A program made the position numbers and the translations under genes. Source: UBA7657 sp049652985 (GTDB lineage: Bacteria > Pseudomonadota > Alphaproteobacteria > Micavibrionales > Micavibrionaceae). Taken from it: a DNA stretch of 64,000 nucleotides. The stretch lies in assembly GCA_049652985.1 (NCBI GenBank), contig JBASFK010000004.1, forward strand, positions 1 through 64,000, given 5' to 3'. Shown one piece after another: positions 43,457 to 53,447 of this stretch. Numbering within the stretch: position 1 is the stretch's first letter; every line of letters begins with the position of its first letter. Below the pieces are notes generated by a model, which had not been told where the DNA came from, searched no databases, and was given only the letters and a program-made list of their open reading frames with translations.

Positions 43457-44626
43457 TCAGGCCGCTTTTTTGGCCCGTTGTGCCTTGGCGGACTCGTAAG
43501 CCCATTCAATCCAGGGCAGCACGGCGCGCACATCGTCCGCCTCGACGGTCGATCCGCACCAGATCCGCAGGCCCGCCGGCGCGTCGCGGTAGCTTCCGGC
43601 GTCATAGGCAGCCTTCTCGCTCTCCAGCGCCTTGGTGACGTCCTTCACGAACGCCTGCTGCGATTCTTCATCTAGCGCCGTAAACCACGGCTCGTTGAAC
43701 TTCATGCACACGCTCGTACGCGAACGCGTTTTCGGATCTTTCGCGAGAAAATCCACAAACGGCGCTTTCTCAACCCACTGGTTCACGATTCCGGAATTCT
43801 CCTCGCAACGCTTCATCGTCGCCTTCAGTCCGCCGATGCTCTGCACCCATTTCAGGGAATCGAGGACATCCGCCACCGCCAGCATCGAGGGCGTATTGAT
43901 CGTCTCGCCCGAGAAAATCCCGTCATTCAGCTTGCCCTTTTTCAGCATGCGGAATGTTTTCGGCATCGGCCATGGCGGCGTGTAAGTCTCGAGTCTCTGC
44001 ACCGCGCGCGGGGACAGCACGATCATGCCGTGCGCGGCCTCGCCGCCCAGCACCTTCTGCCACGACCATGTCGTGACGTCTAATTTGTCCCACGGCATGT
44101 CATAGGCGAATACCGCGCTCGTCGCGTCGCAGATCGTCAGCCCCTCGCGGTCCGCCGCGATCCAGTTCGCGTCCGGCACACGCACGCCCGAAGTCGTGCC
44201 GTTCCACGCGAAAACAATGTCGGCGTTCTTGCGCGCCTTCGACAAATCCGGCAGCTCGCCGAATTTCGCGTCATAGGCCAGCGCGTCTTTTATCTTCAGT
44301 TCCTTCGTGACATCCACCAGCCAGTCGCGGCTGAAACTCTCCCACGCGAAAACGTCAGCCGGCCGCGGGCCGAGCAGCGACCACAGCGCCATCTCCACCG
44401 CGCCGGTGTCTGACGCCGCGACGATGCCGATTCTGTAATCCGCCGGGATGCCGAGGATCGCGCGGTGCGTCTCGATCACGTCCTTGAGCTGCGCCTTGGA
44501 AACTCCGGCCCTGTGCGAACGGCCCAGGCACGCCCGCTCGATCGCCTCGATGTTCCAGCCCGGGCGCTTGGCGCACGGACCTGACGAGAAACAGGGGTTT
44601 TTGGGCTTTTTTGCAGGCTTTTCCAT
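43457..44626 (-). CDS. serC: Phosphoserine aminotransferase
   Basis: 389 residues of the SerC variant common in alphaproteobacteria. Starts with the SSGPCAKRPGW motif; PLP-binding Lys in SWQKVLGGEAAHG (near 197). Converts 3-phosphohydroxypyruvate to phosphoserine. It is divergent from serB across a 135-bp gap, so a shared control region is likely. Confidence 0.94.
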   Translation of the reverse strand: MEKPAKKPKNPCFSSGPCAKRPGWNIEAIERACLGRSHRAGVSKAQLKDVIETHRAILGIPADYRIGIVAASDTGAVEMALWSLLGPRPADVFAWESFSRDWLVDVTKELKIKDALAYDAKFGELPDLSKARKNADIVFAWNGTTSGVRVPDANWIAADREGLTICDATSAVFAYDMPWDKLDVTTWSWQKVLGGEAAHGMIVLSPRAVQRLETYTPPWPMPKTFRMLKKGKLNDGIFSGETINTPSMLAVADVLDSLKWVQSIGGLKATMKRCEENSGIVNQWVEKAPFVDFLAKDPKTRSRTSVCMKFNEPWFTALDEESQQAFVKDVTKALESEKAAYDAGSYRDAPAGLRIWCGSTVEADDVRAVLPWIEWAYESAKAQRAKKAA

Positions 44627-44761
44627 TGATTATCCGGTGTTTCAAAAAATTTGCGAAAAAATTTGTAAGCTCTAGCGATAGGCAATTCCTGTGAAACTGT
44701 CTAGAGTATTTTAAAGAAAACCTCGGTCCACGACCCTCAGGAAGAGTTTAAAAAGAGCCTT

Positions 44762-45652
44762 ATGAGTTCCATCATCACCCTCGTCAGCTCCAGCCCCGAA
44801 AAACCGGTCGGCGAGCGCCACATCAGTGAGACGGCCGCCATATTAGACAGGTCCGATATCCTGTTCACCTGCGCGCCCGTATGGCTGGCACCGAACAAGG
44901 CGGTGGATCTCGGCGTCTCCGACGCGCCTGGCAGCGGCGTGATGCATAATCTCATCGATTTCCTTGAGAGAACCGCGATCGACATTTTTGTCACCGACCC
45001 GGACCGCCGCCGTAAAAAGCTTCTCCTCGCCGACATGGACAGCACCATCGTCAGCGCCGAAACGCTGGACGAGCTGGCCGACTACGCGGGCCTTAAGGAA
45101 AAGATCGGCGCCATCACCGCGCTGGCGATGGAGGGCAAGCTGGATTTCGGCGGCGCGCTCCGCGAACGCGTTGGCCTGCTCAAAGATTTGCGCATGGAAG
45201 CCATGCAAAAAACGTTGGAGCGCATGACCCTCAACCCCGGCGCCGCGTCCCTGGTCAAAACCATGAAAAAAGGCGGCGCGAAATGCGTGCTCCTGTCCGG
45301 GGGTTTTACGTTCTTCACCGGTGCCATCGCGAAGCAGGTCGGGTTCGACAAGCATCACGGCAACACGCTTGAAATCCTGAACGACAAAATCACCGGCAAA
45401 GTCATCGAGCCCATCCTCGACAAATTCGCCAAGGCCGATTTCCTCCGCACTTATGTCCGTGACATGAAAATCAGGCCCGAAGACGTCATGGCCATCGGCG
45501 ATGGCGCCAATGATATTCCAATGTTAAAGGCCGCCGGACTTGGCATCGGCTACAAGCCCAAGGACGCCGTGAAGAAAGAAATCGACAACCTGATCATTCA
45601 CGGCGATCTCACCGCTGCGCTCTACGCACAGGGTTACACGAAAATACTATAG
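44762..45652 (+). CDS. serB: Phosphoserine phosphatase
   Basis: 296 residues. HAD phosphatase motif I DMDST (Asp91 nucleophile, Asp93), motif II SGG (near 180), motif IV GDGAND (near 245). The N-terminal 80 residues form an ACT-like domain. Completes serine synthesis with serA and serC next door. Confidence 0.94.
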   Translation: MSSIITLVSSSPEKPVGERHISETAAILDRSDILFTCAPVWLAPNKAVDLGVSDAPGSGVMHNLIDFLERTAIDIFVTDPDRRRKKLLLADMDSTIVSAETLDELADYAGLKEKIGAITALAMEGKLDFGGALRERVGLLKDLRMEAMQKTLERMTLNPGAASLVKTMKKGGAKCVLLSGGFTFFTGAIAKQVGFDKHHGNTLEILNDKITGKVIEPILDKFAKADFLRTYVRDMKIRPEDVMAIGDGANDIPMLKAAGLGIGYKPKDAVKKEIDNLIIHGDLTAALYAQGYTKIL

Positions 45653-45659
45653 GAAGCTT

Positions 45660-46328
45660 TTATTTAGGGCTGTTCGTTGGAAAACCCTGCTCAGGCCATT
45701 CGGAAGGATTTGTAATCAAGTTATCAAACGCCTGCATTTCATCCGGCTGAAAATCAGAAAATTTTTTTCGTTCGTTGATACGTCCCAAATGGTATCGGAT
45801 TACTCTTTTGCACGCTGCTTGCGAATAGAGATAGTCCTTAGACATGTAAGTAGACTCATAAGTCTGCTGGTAAGCTCTCTGGAGATTACGCATGTTGACC
45901 TCGACAAGGTTGGAAAAATATTTCCTCATGTGGTCCGGAAAATGCTCAAGATTTTTTTTATAGCTTTCTTTGATATGCCACGCGTCGTTCGCAACGTAAG
46001 CATTCTCTAAAACGCATAACGGCGCGGCCAGACGAAATATGTCCGCTCTTGCCCAGCTTATGTATGTTAATTCATTCAGCTTCATTAATCTGTTCAGCTC
46101 GCCATCCGCACTTTTTTCTTCCTTTCGTTGAAGCTCGTCCAGGAGCTTCTCTTCTTCTGGTTTTAAAAAAGCGCGGTGAACTTTTTCCATGTCGGGGGCG
46201 TCGAGAGGGCTGTAAATAAGATCACGGACAACTCTATATTCGAGGAATCTTACGTCGGGGTCCGATACCAATTCGGAAACATAATTCCAGGCCGCGTTAA
46301 AATAATCTCTGAGCAAAAAATCACTCAT
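45660..46328 (-). CDS. Hypothetical protein, 222 residues
   Basis: Not recognised. Soluble, helical, with many Arg/Lys/Glu and aromatic residues and no signal peptide; the region LNELTYISWARADIFRLA (about 85-102) is the most hydrophobic. It lies between convergent serB (7 bp away) and the divergent AAA gene. It is likely cytosolic. Confidence 0.5.
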   Translation of the reverse strand: MSDFLLRDYFNAAWNYVSELVSDPDVRFLEYRVVRDLIYSPLDAPDMEKVHRAFLKPEEEKLLDELQRKEEKSADGELNRLMKLNELTYISWARADIFRLAAPLCVLENAYVANDAWHIKESYKKNLEHFPDHMRKYFSNLVEVNMRNLQRAYQQTYESTYMSKDYLYSQAACKRVIRYHLGRINERKKFSDFQPDEMQAFDNLITNPSEWPEQGFPTNSPK

Positions 46329-46549
46329 TACTAATCTCCCTGCTGGCTGTCAGCCGGAAAATTATTTTCGGCCACCTGAGCTCTACAAAGAACTTATAGT
46401 TTATGTCAAATAAATAGGCAACATTTTTTCATAACGCATACTTAATTCATTAATGTTTTGCCGCTACTATTAAGGGGAGATAAAGTTATATTGATATTAT
46501 CGCCTGCGTTTCGCGTATCTCTCATCCGGCAATCACAAAGACGAAAAAC

Positions 46550-47506
46550 ATGACTAACCAGTGGCAATATACGGTTACGAACGGTGAACTTGAAGATCTC
46601 TTCATCAAGTATTGCACCGACCACACGATGCTTGCGCGTCAGAACCGTTATTCGCCCATCACGGGCCGCGATAAAGAGGTTGACGAAACAATTCTGATCC
46701 TGCTCCAGCGTGGGCGTAAAAACGTCGTGCTTCTCGCGCCTGCGGGCGTCGGTAAAACGGCGATGGTCATCGCCCTCGCCCAGAAAGTCTCCACCGGCGA
46801 AGTTCCCGATTATTTACGCGATGCGCGCGTGCTAGAGGTCGACCTCGCACGTATGGCCGCCGGTACATCCGGCCCAGCTGAATTCCAGGAACGCTTCATC
46901 CCGCTCTGCAAGGGCGTGGCCGAGCGCTATCACAATCCCGACAACCCGCGCATAATCCTCTTCCTCGACGAAATCCACCAGGTCATGCCGACATGTAAAG
47001 GCTCTTCCTACGCCGGTCTGTCCGACGTCATGAAACCATACCTGACCGCGGGCGACCTGATGGTAATCGGCGCGACAACGCTCGACGAATACCGTCTCCA
47101 CGTCGCGCACGACCCGGCGCTCGACCGCCGCTTCCAGAAAGTTTTTCTCAACGTTCCCAACACGCTCGAGACATATAATATTCTCAAATCGCTGCGCCCG
47201 AGCTTCCAGGAACATCACAGCGTAAAAATTTCGAACGTCTCGCTGATGCTGATCGTCCAGTTGACTGACGAACACATGCGCCGCCGGAACCAGCCCGACA
47301 AATCCATCATCACGATGGACTCCGCCATGGCCTATCACGTCAAGAAATTCGGTGTCGAAACCGAGGTATCCCTTGAATCGGTCTATTACATGGTTGGACG
47401 CGAAACCGGCCTCAACAAACAGGCCCTGCACGACGAAAACAAGCTCCAGCGCGTAATTAAAGAAGTCGCCGATATCGAAACCGACGCGATCGTCTATTAC
47501 GTCTAG
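46550..47506 (+). CDS. Single-module ClpB-like AAA+ ATPase
   Basis: 318 residues. Walker A APAGVGKTAM (near 66-75), Walker B ILFLDEIHQ (near 143), sensor region GATTLDEYR and Arg finger DRRFQKV. The order is that of ClpA/ClpB first nucleotide-binding domain, but the N-domain, middle coiled coil and second ATPase are missing, so this is about one third of a ClpB. It could be a remodelling or adaptor-specific ATPase; the substrate is unknown. The convergent RsmC-like gene overlaps its end by 4 bp. Confidence 0.75.
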   Translation: MTNQWQYTVTNGELEDLFIKYCTDHTMLARQNRYSPITGRDKEVDETILILLQRGRKNVVLLAPAGVGKTAMVIALAQKVSTGEVPDYLRDARVLEVDLARMAAGTSGPAEFQERFIPLCKGVAERYHNPDNPRIILFLDEIHQVMPTCKGSSYAGLSDVMKPYLTAGDLMVIGATTLDEYRLHVAHDPALDRRFQKVFLNVPNTLETYNILKSLRPSFQEHHSVKISNVSLMLIVQLTDEHMRRRNQPDKSIITMDSAMAYHVKKFGVETEVSLESVYYMVGRETGLNKQALHDENKLQRVIKEVADIETDAIVYYV

Positions 47507-48489
47507 CGCACCGCGCGAAAAATCTTGAACCCGTTTTTTTCCGTTATTTTTTGGCACGACGAAAACAGCGCGCGCGCATCCTCTTCATAGGGCAGGTTCA
47601 CATTCGCCACCATCCAGAGCTGACCGCCATGCCGCAGCGAATTCCGTGCCGTCTCGATAAATCGCTTCCCTATATCCGCGTCCGTTGTCTTGCCTTCGTG
47701 AAAAGGCGGGTTCATGACGATGAAATCGAGGTCCCGCGCGGGCGATTCTTTCGCCAGATCCTCCCAGAAATAACGCACCGGCGCCTGAACGCCTTCCATG
47801 TTTTTCCGGCACGCCTGCACCGCGCGGTAATCAGCGTCGACACACGAAAAACTCCTGATATTTTCGCACGCCTGCAAAACATACCGCGATAAAAAACCGT
47901 AACCGCATCCGAAATCCGCGCCCGTCCCGCGCAAATCATTCGGCAGGTGCGCAGCTAAAATCTCCGATCCCTTGTCGATCTTATCCCACGCAAACAATCC
48001 GGGCTGCGAGATAAATCCCGTTGCCGCCACCATGCTCGGCGCACCCTCAATCAGCGCCTTTTCCACCGCCTCGTTTTCACCGCGCTTTACGCCCCAGGCC
48101 ACACGTGCATGATTGGCCGCATGCTCCTGGATATCCTCCACGCCGAAATCCGCCAATATTCTTTTGGCGCGCTTGCCCCCGGCATCGTTCGCGCCCGCAA
48201 TCGCAATAACCCCGGCCTTGTTCAGAATTTTTAAAACCCGCGCCACATCATAACGCGCTTCGTCCACGTTCTTCGGCAGCAGGACAAATCCGTGCGAAAA
48301 TTCGCCGCTTGCGGGCAGTTCCGAAATCATGGAAAACCCCTCGCTCTGCAATTCGCGCGCATACGGCCTGAAACCCTGGTGCAGAACCATGCTGTGTGCG
48401 AGGCCCGGGTGCATCCGCGCATTGGCAAACACGCCTACGCCGTGCAGGGGCTCAAAAGGTGCAAAAAGCGTCTTGGCGACCGGGTCCAT
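47503..48489 (-). CDS. RsmC-like class I methyltransferase
   Basis: 328 residues with a duplicated methyltransferase fold as in RsmC and RlmG: a degenerate N-terminal half (about 1-140) and a C-terminal half with the SAM motif GADFGCGYGFLS (near 185) and NPPF (near 255), the motif of N2-guanine methyltransferases. A 16S rRNA G1207 target is likely but not proved. Confidence 0.8.
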   Translation of the reverse strand: MDPVAKTLFAPFEPLHGVGVFANARMHPGLAHSMVLHQGFRPYARELQSEGFSMISELPASGEFSHGFVLLPKNVDEARYDVARVLKILNKAGVIAIAGANDAGGKRAKRILADFGVEDIQEHAANHARVAWGVKRGENEAVEKALIEGAPSMVAATGFISQPGLFAWDKIDKGSEILAAHLPNDLRGTGADFGCGYGFLSRYVLQACENIRSFSCVDADYRAVQACRKNMEGVQAPVRYFWEDLAKESPARDLDFIVMNPPFHEGKTTDADIGKRFIETARNSLRHGGQLWMVANVNLPYEEDARALFSSCQKITEKNGFKIFRAVR

Positions 48490-48520
48490 CGGTCACAAGT
48501 CTAGCTTATTTTCAGTGAAA

Positions 48521-50188
48521 TTAAACGCTGACGTGCTGGTTGGCTTCGATATTGCCATTGATGATCATGGCCGCCAGTGTCGTCTCCACGCCGCTCATGA
48601 CTGCGATCGCTGTAAACGCGCCGCCGAAATCGCCGTCAGCATTGATCCGCACATGCGTATCGCCGTTCAGCGCCTCGATCTGGACGAAATTCGCCAGCAA
48701 ATCAAATAGCGGGTCGTAACCCGTGAGAATATCCGTGATATTCAGGACGTCATTACCCGCGCCCATTTCGAAACCGTGGATCGTATCGACGATTGAATCC
48801 AGAAGGTCATACACGATCACATCGTCGCCCCGGCCGCCGTAAATATCATCCATGCCTTCACCGACCACCAGTATGTCGTCGCCATCCTGGCCATACAGCG
48901 TGTCGTTGCCCGCGCCGCCGACCAGCGTATCGTCGCCGTCCTCGCTGTTGCCCTCGGTGATCACTTCGGAAACGTTAAAATCGAAAAATACGTCTTCATA
49001 GTCCGCATCGCCCAAATTCGGCAAATCCTCGAACCCGATTCTCAGCACGTCGTTCTGGCCTATACTCACCAGTCCCGAAACCATGTGATCATCACCATCA
49101 TGATTGATGCTTGTCGATCCGCCGCGCTCAATCGTGTGGTAATCCGGCGCGTTGAAAACACGCTCTATAATGCCGTCGTCATAAACAACCTTCACCTTGT
49201 TGTTCGGGTCATGAATGGTCGCCGCGCGCTCGGTCACCTTGCCGTAATCATAAACAAAGTGGATATTGCCCTCACCGGTGAGACCCAGCAGGCCCGTGTA
49301 ATTATTGACGCGCTGGCCATCGGCTAAAATGAAGAAACCAATTTCGCCGCCATTCGCACCGAGTGGCAGGTCAATCTCGTGCGCGACATTCAGCCCCGCC
49401 GTCTTGGTGTTCGCCCACAGGATCGTGCCCATCTCGATTGTACCGTCAGCGGCAATCCTGTAAACGCCGAGCGTGTTGTTGTAGCCCGCAAAACCCTCGC
49501 GGAATGTCAGTGTCGCCTTCGCCGCGAAATCAATGTTCAGGTTGTCGTCCGCCACGCCCAGCGCAGGCGTGCCCGGTGGAACCAGATTCACAATATTCAC
49601 GCCTTCCATCAGATGCGGGAAAATCACGTTGTCGTTGAAATCCTTATCGAGCACGACCGGCGCGGTCCAGTTCCCGCCATACAGAATGTCGTTGCCGATA
49701 CCGCCGCGAATTATGTCGTTACCGTCGCCGCCATTGACCGCGTCGTTGCCCTCATCGCCGTGCAGCGTGTCCTGGCCCGGGCCGCCATCGATGCGGTCCT
49801 GTCCTTGCGCGCCCGAAACAATGTCGTTGCCGACATTCGCCCATAAAATATCATCGCCGCCGCTGCCGAACATGATCAGGTCGTCGGTTTCAATCTCGTC
49901 ATCCGCCATATGGATGATATCGCCCCCGGCACCCGCGACGAAAACCTCGACACTATGGATCATCTGCTGGTGCAGCACATTCACCAGGAATACGGCATCG
50001 CCGTACCCCGTCATCGTCAGGCTGTCGACGCTGCCATATCCGTTATAGATGTCATTATTGACGTTCATATAGTCGTCGATATAAATCTCTTCGCCGCTAT
50101 ACGGGTTGACCAGCGTGATCGTCAGTTGCTGCAGGTTGAGATCGAGCGAGAACGCGTCAATGTCTTCTGTGCCGTCATGGATAGCCAT
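48521..50188 (-). CDS. Secreted RTX protein with a DUF4114-like domain
   Basis: 555 residues from the ATG at 50188 (AAGGGG upstream; a GTG at 50200 is an alternative). RTX repeats with GGxGxDxL at about 105-180 and again at 430-480 bind calcium. Between them (about 220-300) is a region with FAGYNNTLGVYRI and GFFILADG resembling DUF4114. The C-terminal 70 residues look like a T1SS signal. It may use the exporter at 29492-34637, since no other secretion genes are near. Confidence 0.8.
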   Translation of the reverse strand: MAIHDGTEDIDAFSLDLNLQQLTITLVNPYSGEEIYIDDYMNVNNDIYNGYGSVDSLTMTGYGDAVFLVNVLHQQMIHSVEVFVAGAGGDIIHMADDEIETDDLIMFGSGGDDILWANVGNDIVSGAQGQDRIDGGPGQDTLHGDEGNDAVNGGDGNDIIRGGIGNDILYGGNWTAPVVLDKDFNDNVIFPHLMEGVNIVNLVPPGTPALGVADDNLNIDFAAKATLTFREGFAGYNNTLGVYRIAADGTIEMGTILWANTKTAGLNVAHEIDLPLGANGGEIGFFILADGQRVNNYTGLLGLTGEGNIHFVYDYGKVTERAATIHDPNNKVKVVYDDGIIERVFNAPDYHTIERGGSTSINHDGDDHMVSGLVSIGQNDVLRIGFEDLPNLGDADYEDVFFDFNVSEVITEGNSEDGDDTLVGGAGNDTLYGQDGDDILVVGEGMDDIYGGRGDDVIVYDLLDSIVDTIHGFEMGAGNDVLNITDILTGYDPLFDLLANFVQIEALNGDTHVRINADGDFGGAFTAIAVMSGVETTLAAMIINGNIEANQHVSV

Positions 50189-50345
50189 ATTTAAACCCAC
50201 CCCTTCAGTCTTTTTTTCTTTTTAACCGGGCTGTTTTCCGCGAGCTTTTAACAAGCTTTTGATTCTCAAGAAAACAGCCAGATTCTGTGGTCTTAAATAT
50301 ATTAAGCCAATTTAGTTAATATTTTATGTAAATGCAAAATTTAAC

Positions 50346-51068
50346 TTATTTCCAAGCCTTTAGAGGCTGGCCAAGGCGGGTTTCGAGGGCGGGGATTTCC
50401 TGGGCAAGACGGGTTTCGAGCCATCTTTCTTCCCGGGCGGATAAAACCGGCGCTTCGTTTGGCTGCGGCCGGAGAAAATCCGCAAATGCCTGCCATGCAC
50501 TTTTCCGGCGCGGCGGCATGAAATCCAGCCCCGCCAGCGCGCATAGCTCCGCCGCAAATGCAGCTGGGTCGCGCTCCAGCGTTTCATAAAAAACGATATG
50601 AATATTTTCTCGCCCGAATTGCGTAAGCCACGGCTCCAGCCGCTCGGCATAGCGGCTCGCGTACAAAATCTGCGGCACGTCTTCCACCGCTTTTTCGATG
50701 CCGCCTTTGACCAATCCATAACGCGCATAATCGGCATAAACCGCTTTCGATCGCTCAACCGGGTGACGCAGCGGGCAGATCAATTTCACGTCCGTGCCCA
50801 GCAGCTTGAACAACTGGTCCGGCGCTTCCGGGCTGTCAAAAGCTGTCGTCGTCAGCTCCATAATAAGCTTATGCCGGGGCTCGGGCTGAAAATGCTGCGC
50901 ATAAAATTCCGGGCCGCGCTGGAAGTGCCGGTCGAAATAAAAAATTTCCCGCGCGCTGGCAGGCAGGCACACATCGCCGCGCGCCTGTATATAATCATAA
51001 ATCCACGGCACCCCGCATCCTTGCGGGCCTACAGTCAGGGCCACCGGCCTGTCGAAGAGCTTCTCCAT
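50346..51068 (-). CDS. Sulfotransferase-like protein
   Basis: 240 residues. The order GPQGCGVPWIYDYIQ (PAPS-loop position, near 13-27), CPLRHPVERSKAVYADYAR (3'-phosphate motif, near 95-113) fits the sulfotransferase family, but the P-loop Lys is Gln (GPQGCG), which is unusual. Target could be a surface glycan or lipid. It is divergent from the MATE gene. Confidence 0.7.
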   Translation of the reverse strand: MEKLFDRPVALTVGPQGCGVPWIYDYIQARGDVCLPASAREIFYFDRHFQRGPEFYAQHFQPEPRHKLIMELTTTAFDSPEAPDQLFKLLGTDVKLICPLRHPVERSKAVYADYARYGLVKGGIEKAVEDVPQILYASRYAERLEPWLTQFGRENIHIVFYETLERDPAAFAAELCALAGLDFMPPRRKSAWQAFADFLRPQPNEAPVLSAREERWLETRLAQEIPALETRLGQPLKAWK

Positions 51069-51147
51069 GCCTCTTAATATACTGGAAAACCCCCCGGAGT
51101 CTCACTAGGATGTGGGCGCTTTAGAAAATCACCACTATATAAAGACA

Positions 51148-52521
51148 ATGTCAGCCAAACCCCTTCCCTACAGCCATAAAGGCGACCTCACGACCGGCAC
51201 GGTACAGGGTCATCTTGTCCGTATGTCTATGCCGATGGTCTGGAGCATTTTGGCCGTCATCGGTGTCCAGCTCACCAATACCTGGTTTATCTCGCGCCTT
51301 GGCACGCTGGAGCTTGCCGCCATCAGTTTCACTTTTCCCGTGACCATGGTCATCTCACATTTTGTGTTCGGCCTGAATATCGCGCTCTCCTCCGTCATCG
51401 CCCGTCTCATTGGTGAAAAACGCTTGGAGGACGTGCGCCGCGTTACGCTACACGGTATTTTCTTCGGCGTTGCCGTCGCGTTCATCGTCTCCGCCGCGAC
51501 CTATGCGGTTCTCGAACCGCTCTTCCGCGCGCTTGGCGCCGATGAAACCGTCATGCCGATGATCCGCGATTACATGCCGCTCTGGCTGTTCGCCTCGGTC
51601 CTGCTCGCCGTGCCTGTAAACGGTAACTCGGCAATGCGCGCCGGCGGCGATACGGTAACGCCTGCGATTGTCATGATCTCGATGGCGCTGCTGAATTTTA
51701 TTCTCGATCCCATTCTGATCTATGGCTGGTTCGGCGTTCCGGCAATGGGGATTAAGGGCGCCGCCCTGTCCACGACCATCGCCTACAGCTACGCGCTCGT
51801 CTTCGGGCTTTATCTTTTGGTTTACAAAAAAAACATGGTCAGCACCGATGGTCTGCATCTCGATAAATTGCGCGACTCTCTGCGCCGCCTCATTTTCATC
51901 GCGGTGCCCGCCAGCATCGCCAACATCATCCAGCCCGCTACCACCGCCGTCATCACCGCGTTGCTGGCCATTCAGGGACACGAAGCCGTTGCCGCCTACG
52001 GCGTCGCCACGCGGGTCGAGGCGCTTGCCATGCTGGTGGTCATCGCTCTCGCGCTCGGCATGGCGCCGATCGTCGGCCAGAACTGGGGCGCCGGGATTTA
52101 CAACCGTGTCCACGAAGTCATTAGCATCGCGATACGCTTCAATTTCATCTGGTCATTTTTTATCGCGGCTATATTCGGTCTGTTCGCCGGGCATATCGCC
52201 GCGGCATTCTCGGACGATCCTGTCGTCATACACCAGGCCAAAATGTTTTTCTGGATCATCCCGTTTTCCTACGGCTTCGGGAATCTTGTTTTCGGTTGGT
52301 CCTCGGCATTTAACGCCATGGGCCTGCCGCAGCGCGCCTTTTTCATGATCCTCGCGAAATCCGCGCTGACGGTTATCGCCGCGTGGTTGGGCGGGCATTT
52401 TTACGGTGCGGCGGGAATCTTCTGGGCGATTGCGCTGACGAACCTTGCAGTAGGCATCGCGTCCCACTTTACCAGCGACCGCGCAATGCGCGGTATGGAG
52501 CCGGCAGTAGCAGCGGCCTGA
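51148..52521 (+). CDS. MATE family multidrug exporter
   Basis: About 457 residues from the ATG at 51148, where homologues usually begin (an ATG at 51112 is possible). Twelve hydrophobic segments in two six-helix halves; the NorM-like pattern PMVWSILAVIG and IAVPASIANIIQP are visible. Exports organic cations in exchange for Na+ or H+. Substrate not predictable. Confidence 0.9.
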   Translation: MSAKPLPYSHKGDLTTGTVQGHLVRMSMPMVWSILAVIGVQLTNTWFISRLGTLELAAISFTFPVTMVISHFVFGLNIALSSVIARLIGEKRLEDVRRVTLHGIFFGVAVAFIVSAATYAVLEPLFRALGADETVMPMIRDYMPLWLFASVLLAVPVNGNSAMRAGGDTVTPAIVMISMALLNFILDPILIYGWFGVPAMGIKGAALSTTIAYSYALVFGLYLLVYKKNMVSTDGLHLDKLRDSLRRLIFIAVPASIANIIQPATTAVITALLAIQGHEAVAAYGVATRVEALAMLVVIALALGMAPIVGQNWGAGIYNRVHEVISIAIRFNFIWSFFIAAIFGLFAGHIAAAFSDDPVVIHQAKMFFWIIPFSYGFGNLVFGWSSAFNAMGLPQRAFFMILAKSALTVIAAWLGGHFYGAAGIFWAIALTNLAVGIASHFTSDRAMRGMEPAVAAA

Positions 52522-52528
52522 CCCAAAA

Positions 52529-53308
52529 TCACTCGTCGAAAAACTTGTCGATTTCCTCGCCGGCCTTGTCCATTTTTTCCTGGACGTTTTCCTGCAGGTT
52601 TTCCTTGAACCTCTGGGTGAAACCGAGACCCATTTCCTCGAGCGCCTCATCCGGCAACCCCTCCAGCAACCCCGCTTGCAGGGCCTGCGTTTCAAACTTG
52701 CGCGCGACATGAGTCCAGACCTGCGCAATCGCCTCGCGCACCAATATGCCGTTTTCCTTGCGGCCGACAGCCGACAGCACGATATCCGGCACCGGCACCG
52801 GCGCGAGATCGTCTTCGGTGAACAGCACCGCCCCCGGCTTGATCTGCGCCTGCGACACCGCCAGCTTGTCGATGATGACCCTCAAAGCTTCCGCCGCCGG
52901 ATCGCCTTTCTCCGGCACGCGCACGCGGCTCCTGATGGTCGATAAATTCGTGGCGTTGCCCTGAACTTCCAGGTTCACCTCCGCGCGGCCGACATCGATA
53001 TCCTTGAATTCCGCGATCTGGTTTGAAACCGAACCCATCACGACGTTGATCGTCTCCACTTTCACGGCATAGGATTTTTCGAATCCGTCCGGGTTGCCGA
53101 TCACCAGGTCCGTCACCTTCGCCGTCCTGTCCTGCAGCGTAATCTCAAGCGCACCCACCGTGACGCGCACGCCCAATGTTTTCGACGCCTCGCGCTCGAT
53201 ATAATTTTTCGCGATCACGTTCATGTTCATCAGCAGGTATACGCCCCCGCCGAACAGCAGCGCCATCGCAAGACTGGTAACCGTCATCGCGGATTTTGTG
53301 ATTGTCAT
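52529..53308 (-). CDS. AsmA-like inner-membrane protein
   Basis: 259 residues. One N-terminal helix (about 8-28) then GVRVTVGALEITLQDRTAKVTDLVIGNP (about 48-75 as a region), typical of the start of AsmA/DUF748 domains, which form periplasmic beta grooves for lipid transport. It is much shorter than full AsmA and ends with a charged coiled coil. Runs convergent to the MATE gene, 7 bp apart. Confidence 0.65.
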   Translation of the reverse strand: MTITKSAMTVTSLAMALLFGGGVYLLMNMNVIAKNYIEREASKTLGVRVTVGALEITLQDRTAKVTDLVIGNPDGFEKSYAVKVETINVVMGSVSNQIAEFKDIDVGRAEVNLEVQGNATNLSTIRSRVRVPEKGDPAAEALRVIIDKLAVSQAQIKPGAVLFTEDDLAPVPVPDIVLSAVGRKENGILVREAIAQVWTHVARKFETQALQAGLLEGLPDEALEEMGLGFTQRFKENLQENVQEKMDKAGEEIDKFFDE

Positions 53309-53379
53309 GTGCCGAACCCCTATCGTTTAATCCCGCCCAATCTACGACAGAATCCGGCTCACATAAAAGAGGCAAAAAA

Positions 53380-53408
53380 GAGACCCTGCCTCTCGCAGAC
53401 AGGGTCTC
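53380..53408 (-). terminator. Terminator after the EF-hand gene
   Basis: GAGACCCTG and CAGGGTCTC pair over 9 bp with an 11-nt loop, and a T-run follows on the minus strand. It ends the transcript of the EF-hand gene at 53448-53966. Confidence 0.8.
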
Positions 53409-53447
53409 CCAAACAGCGCGGCTTTACTCAAACCGCATCTGTTAACC

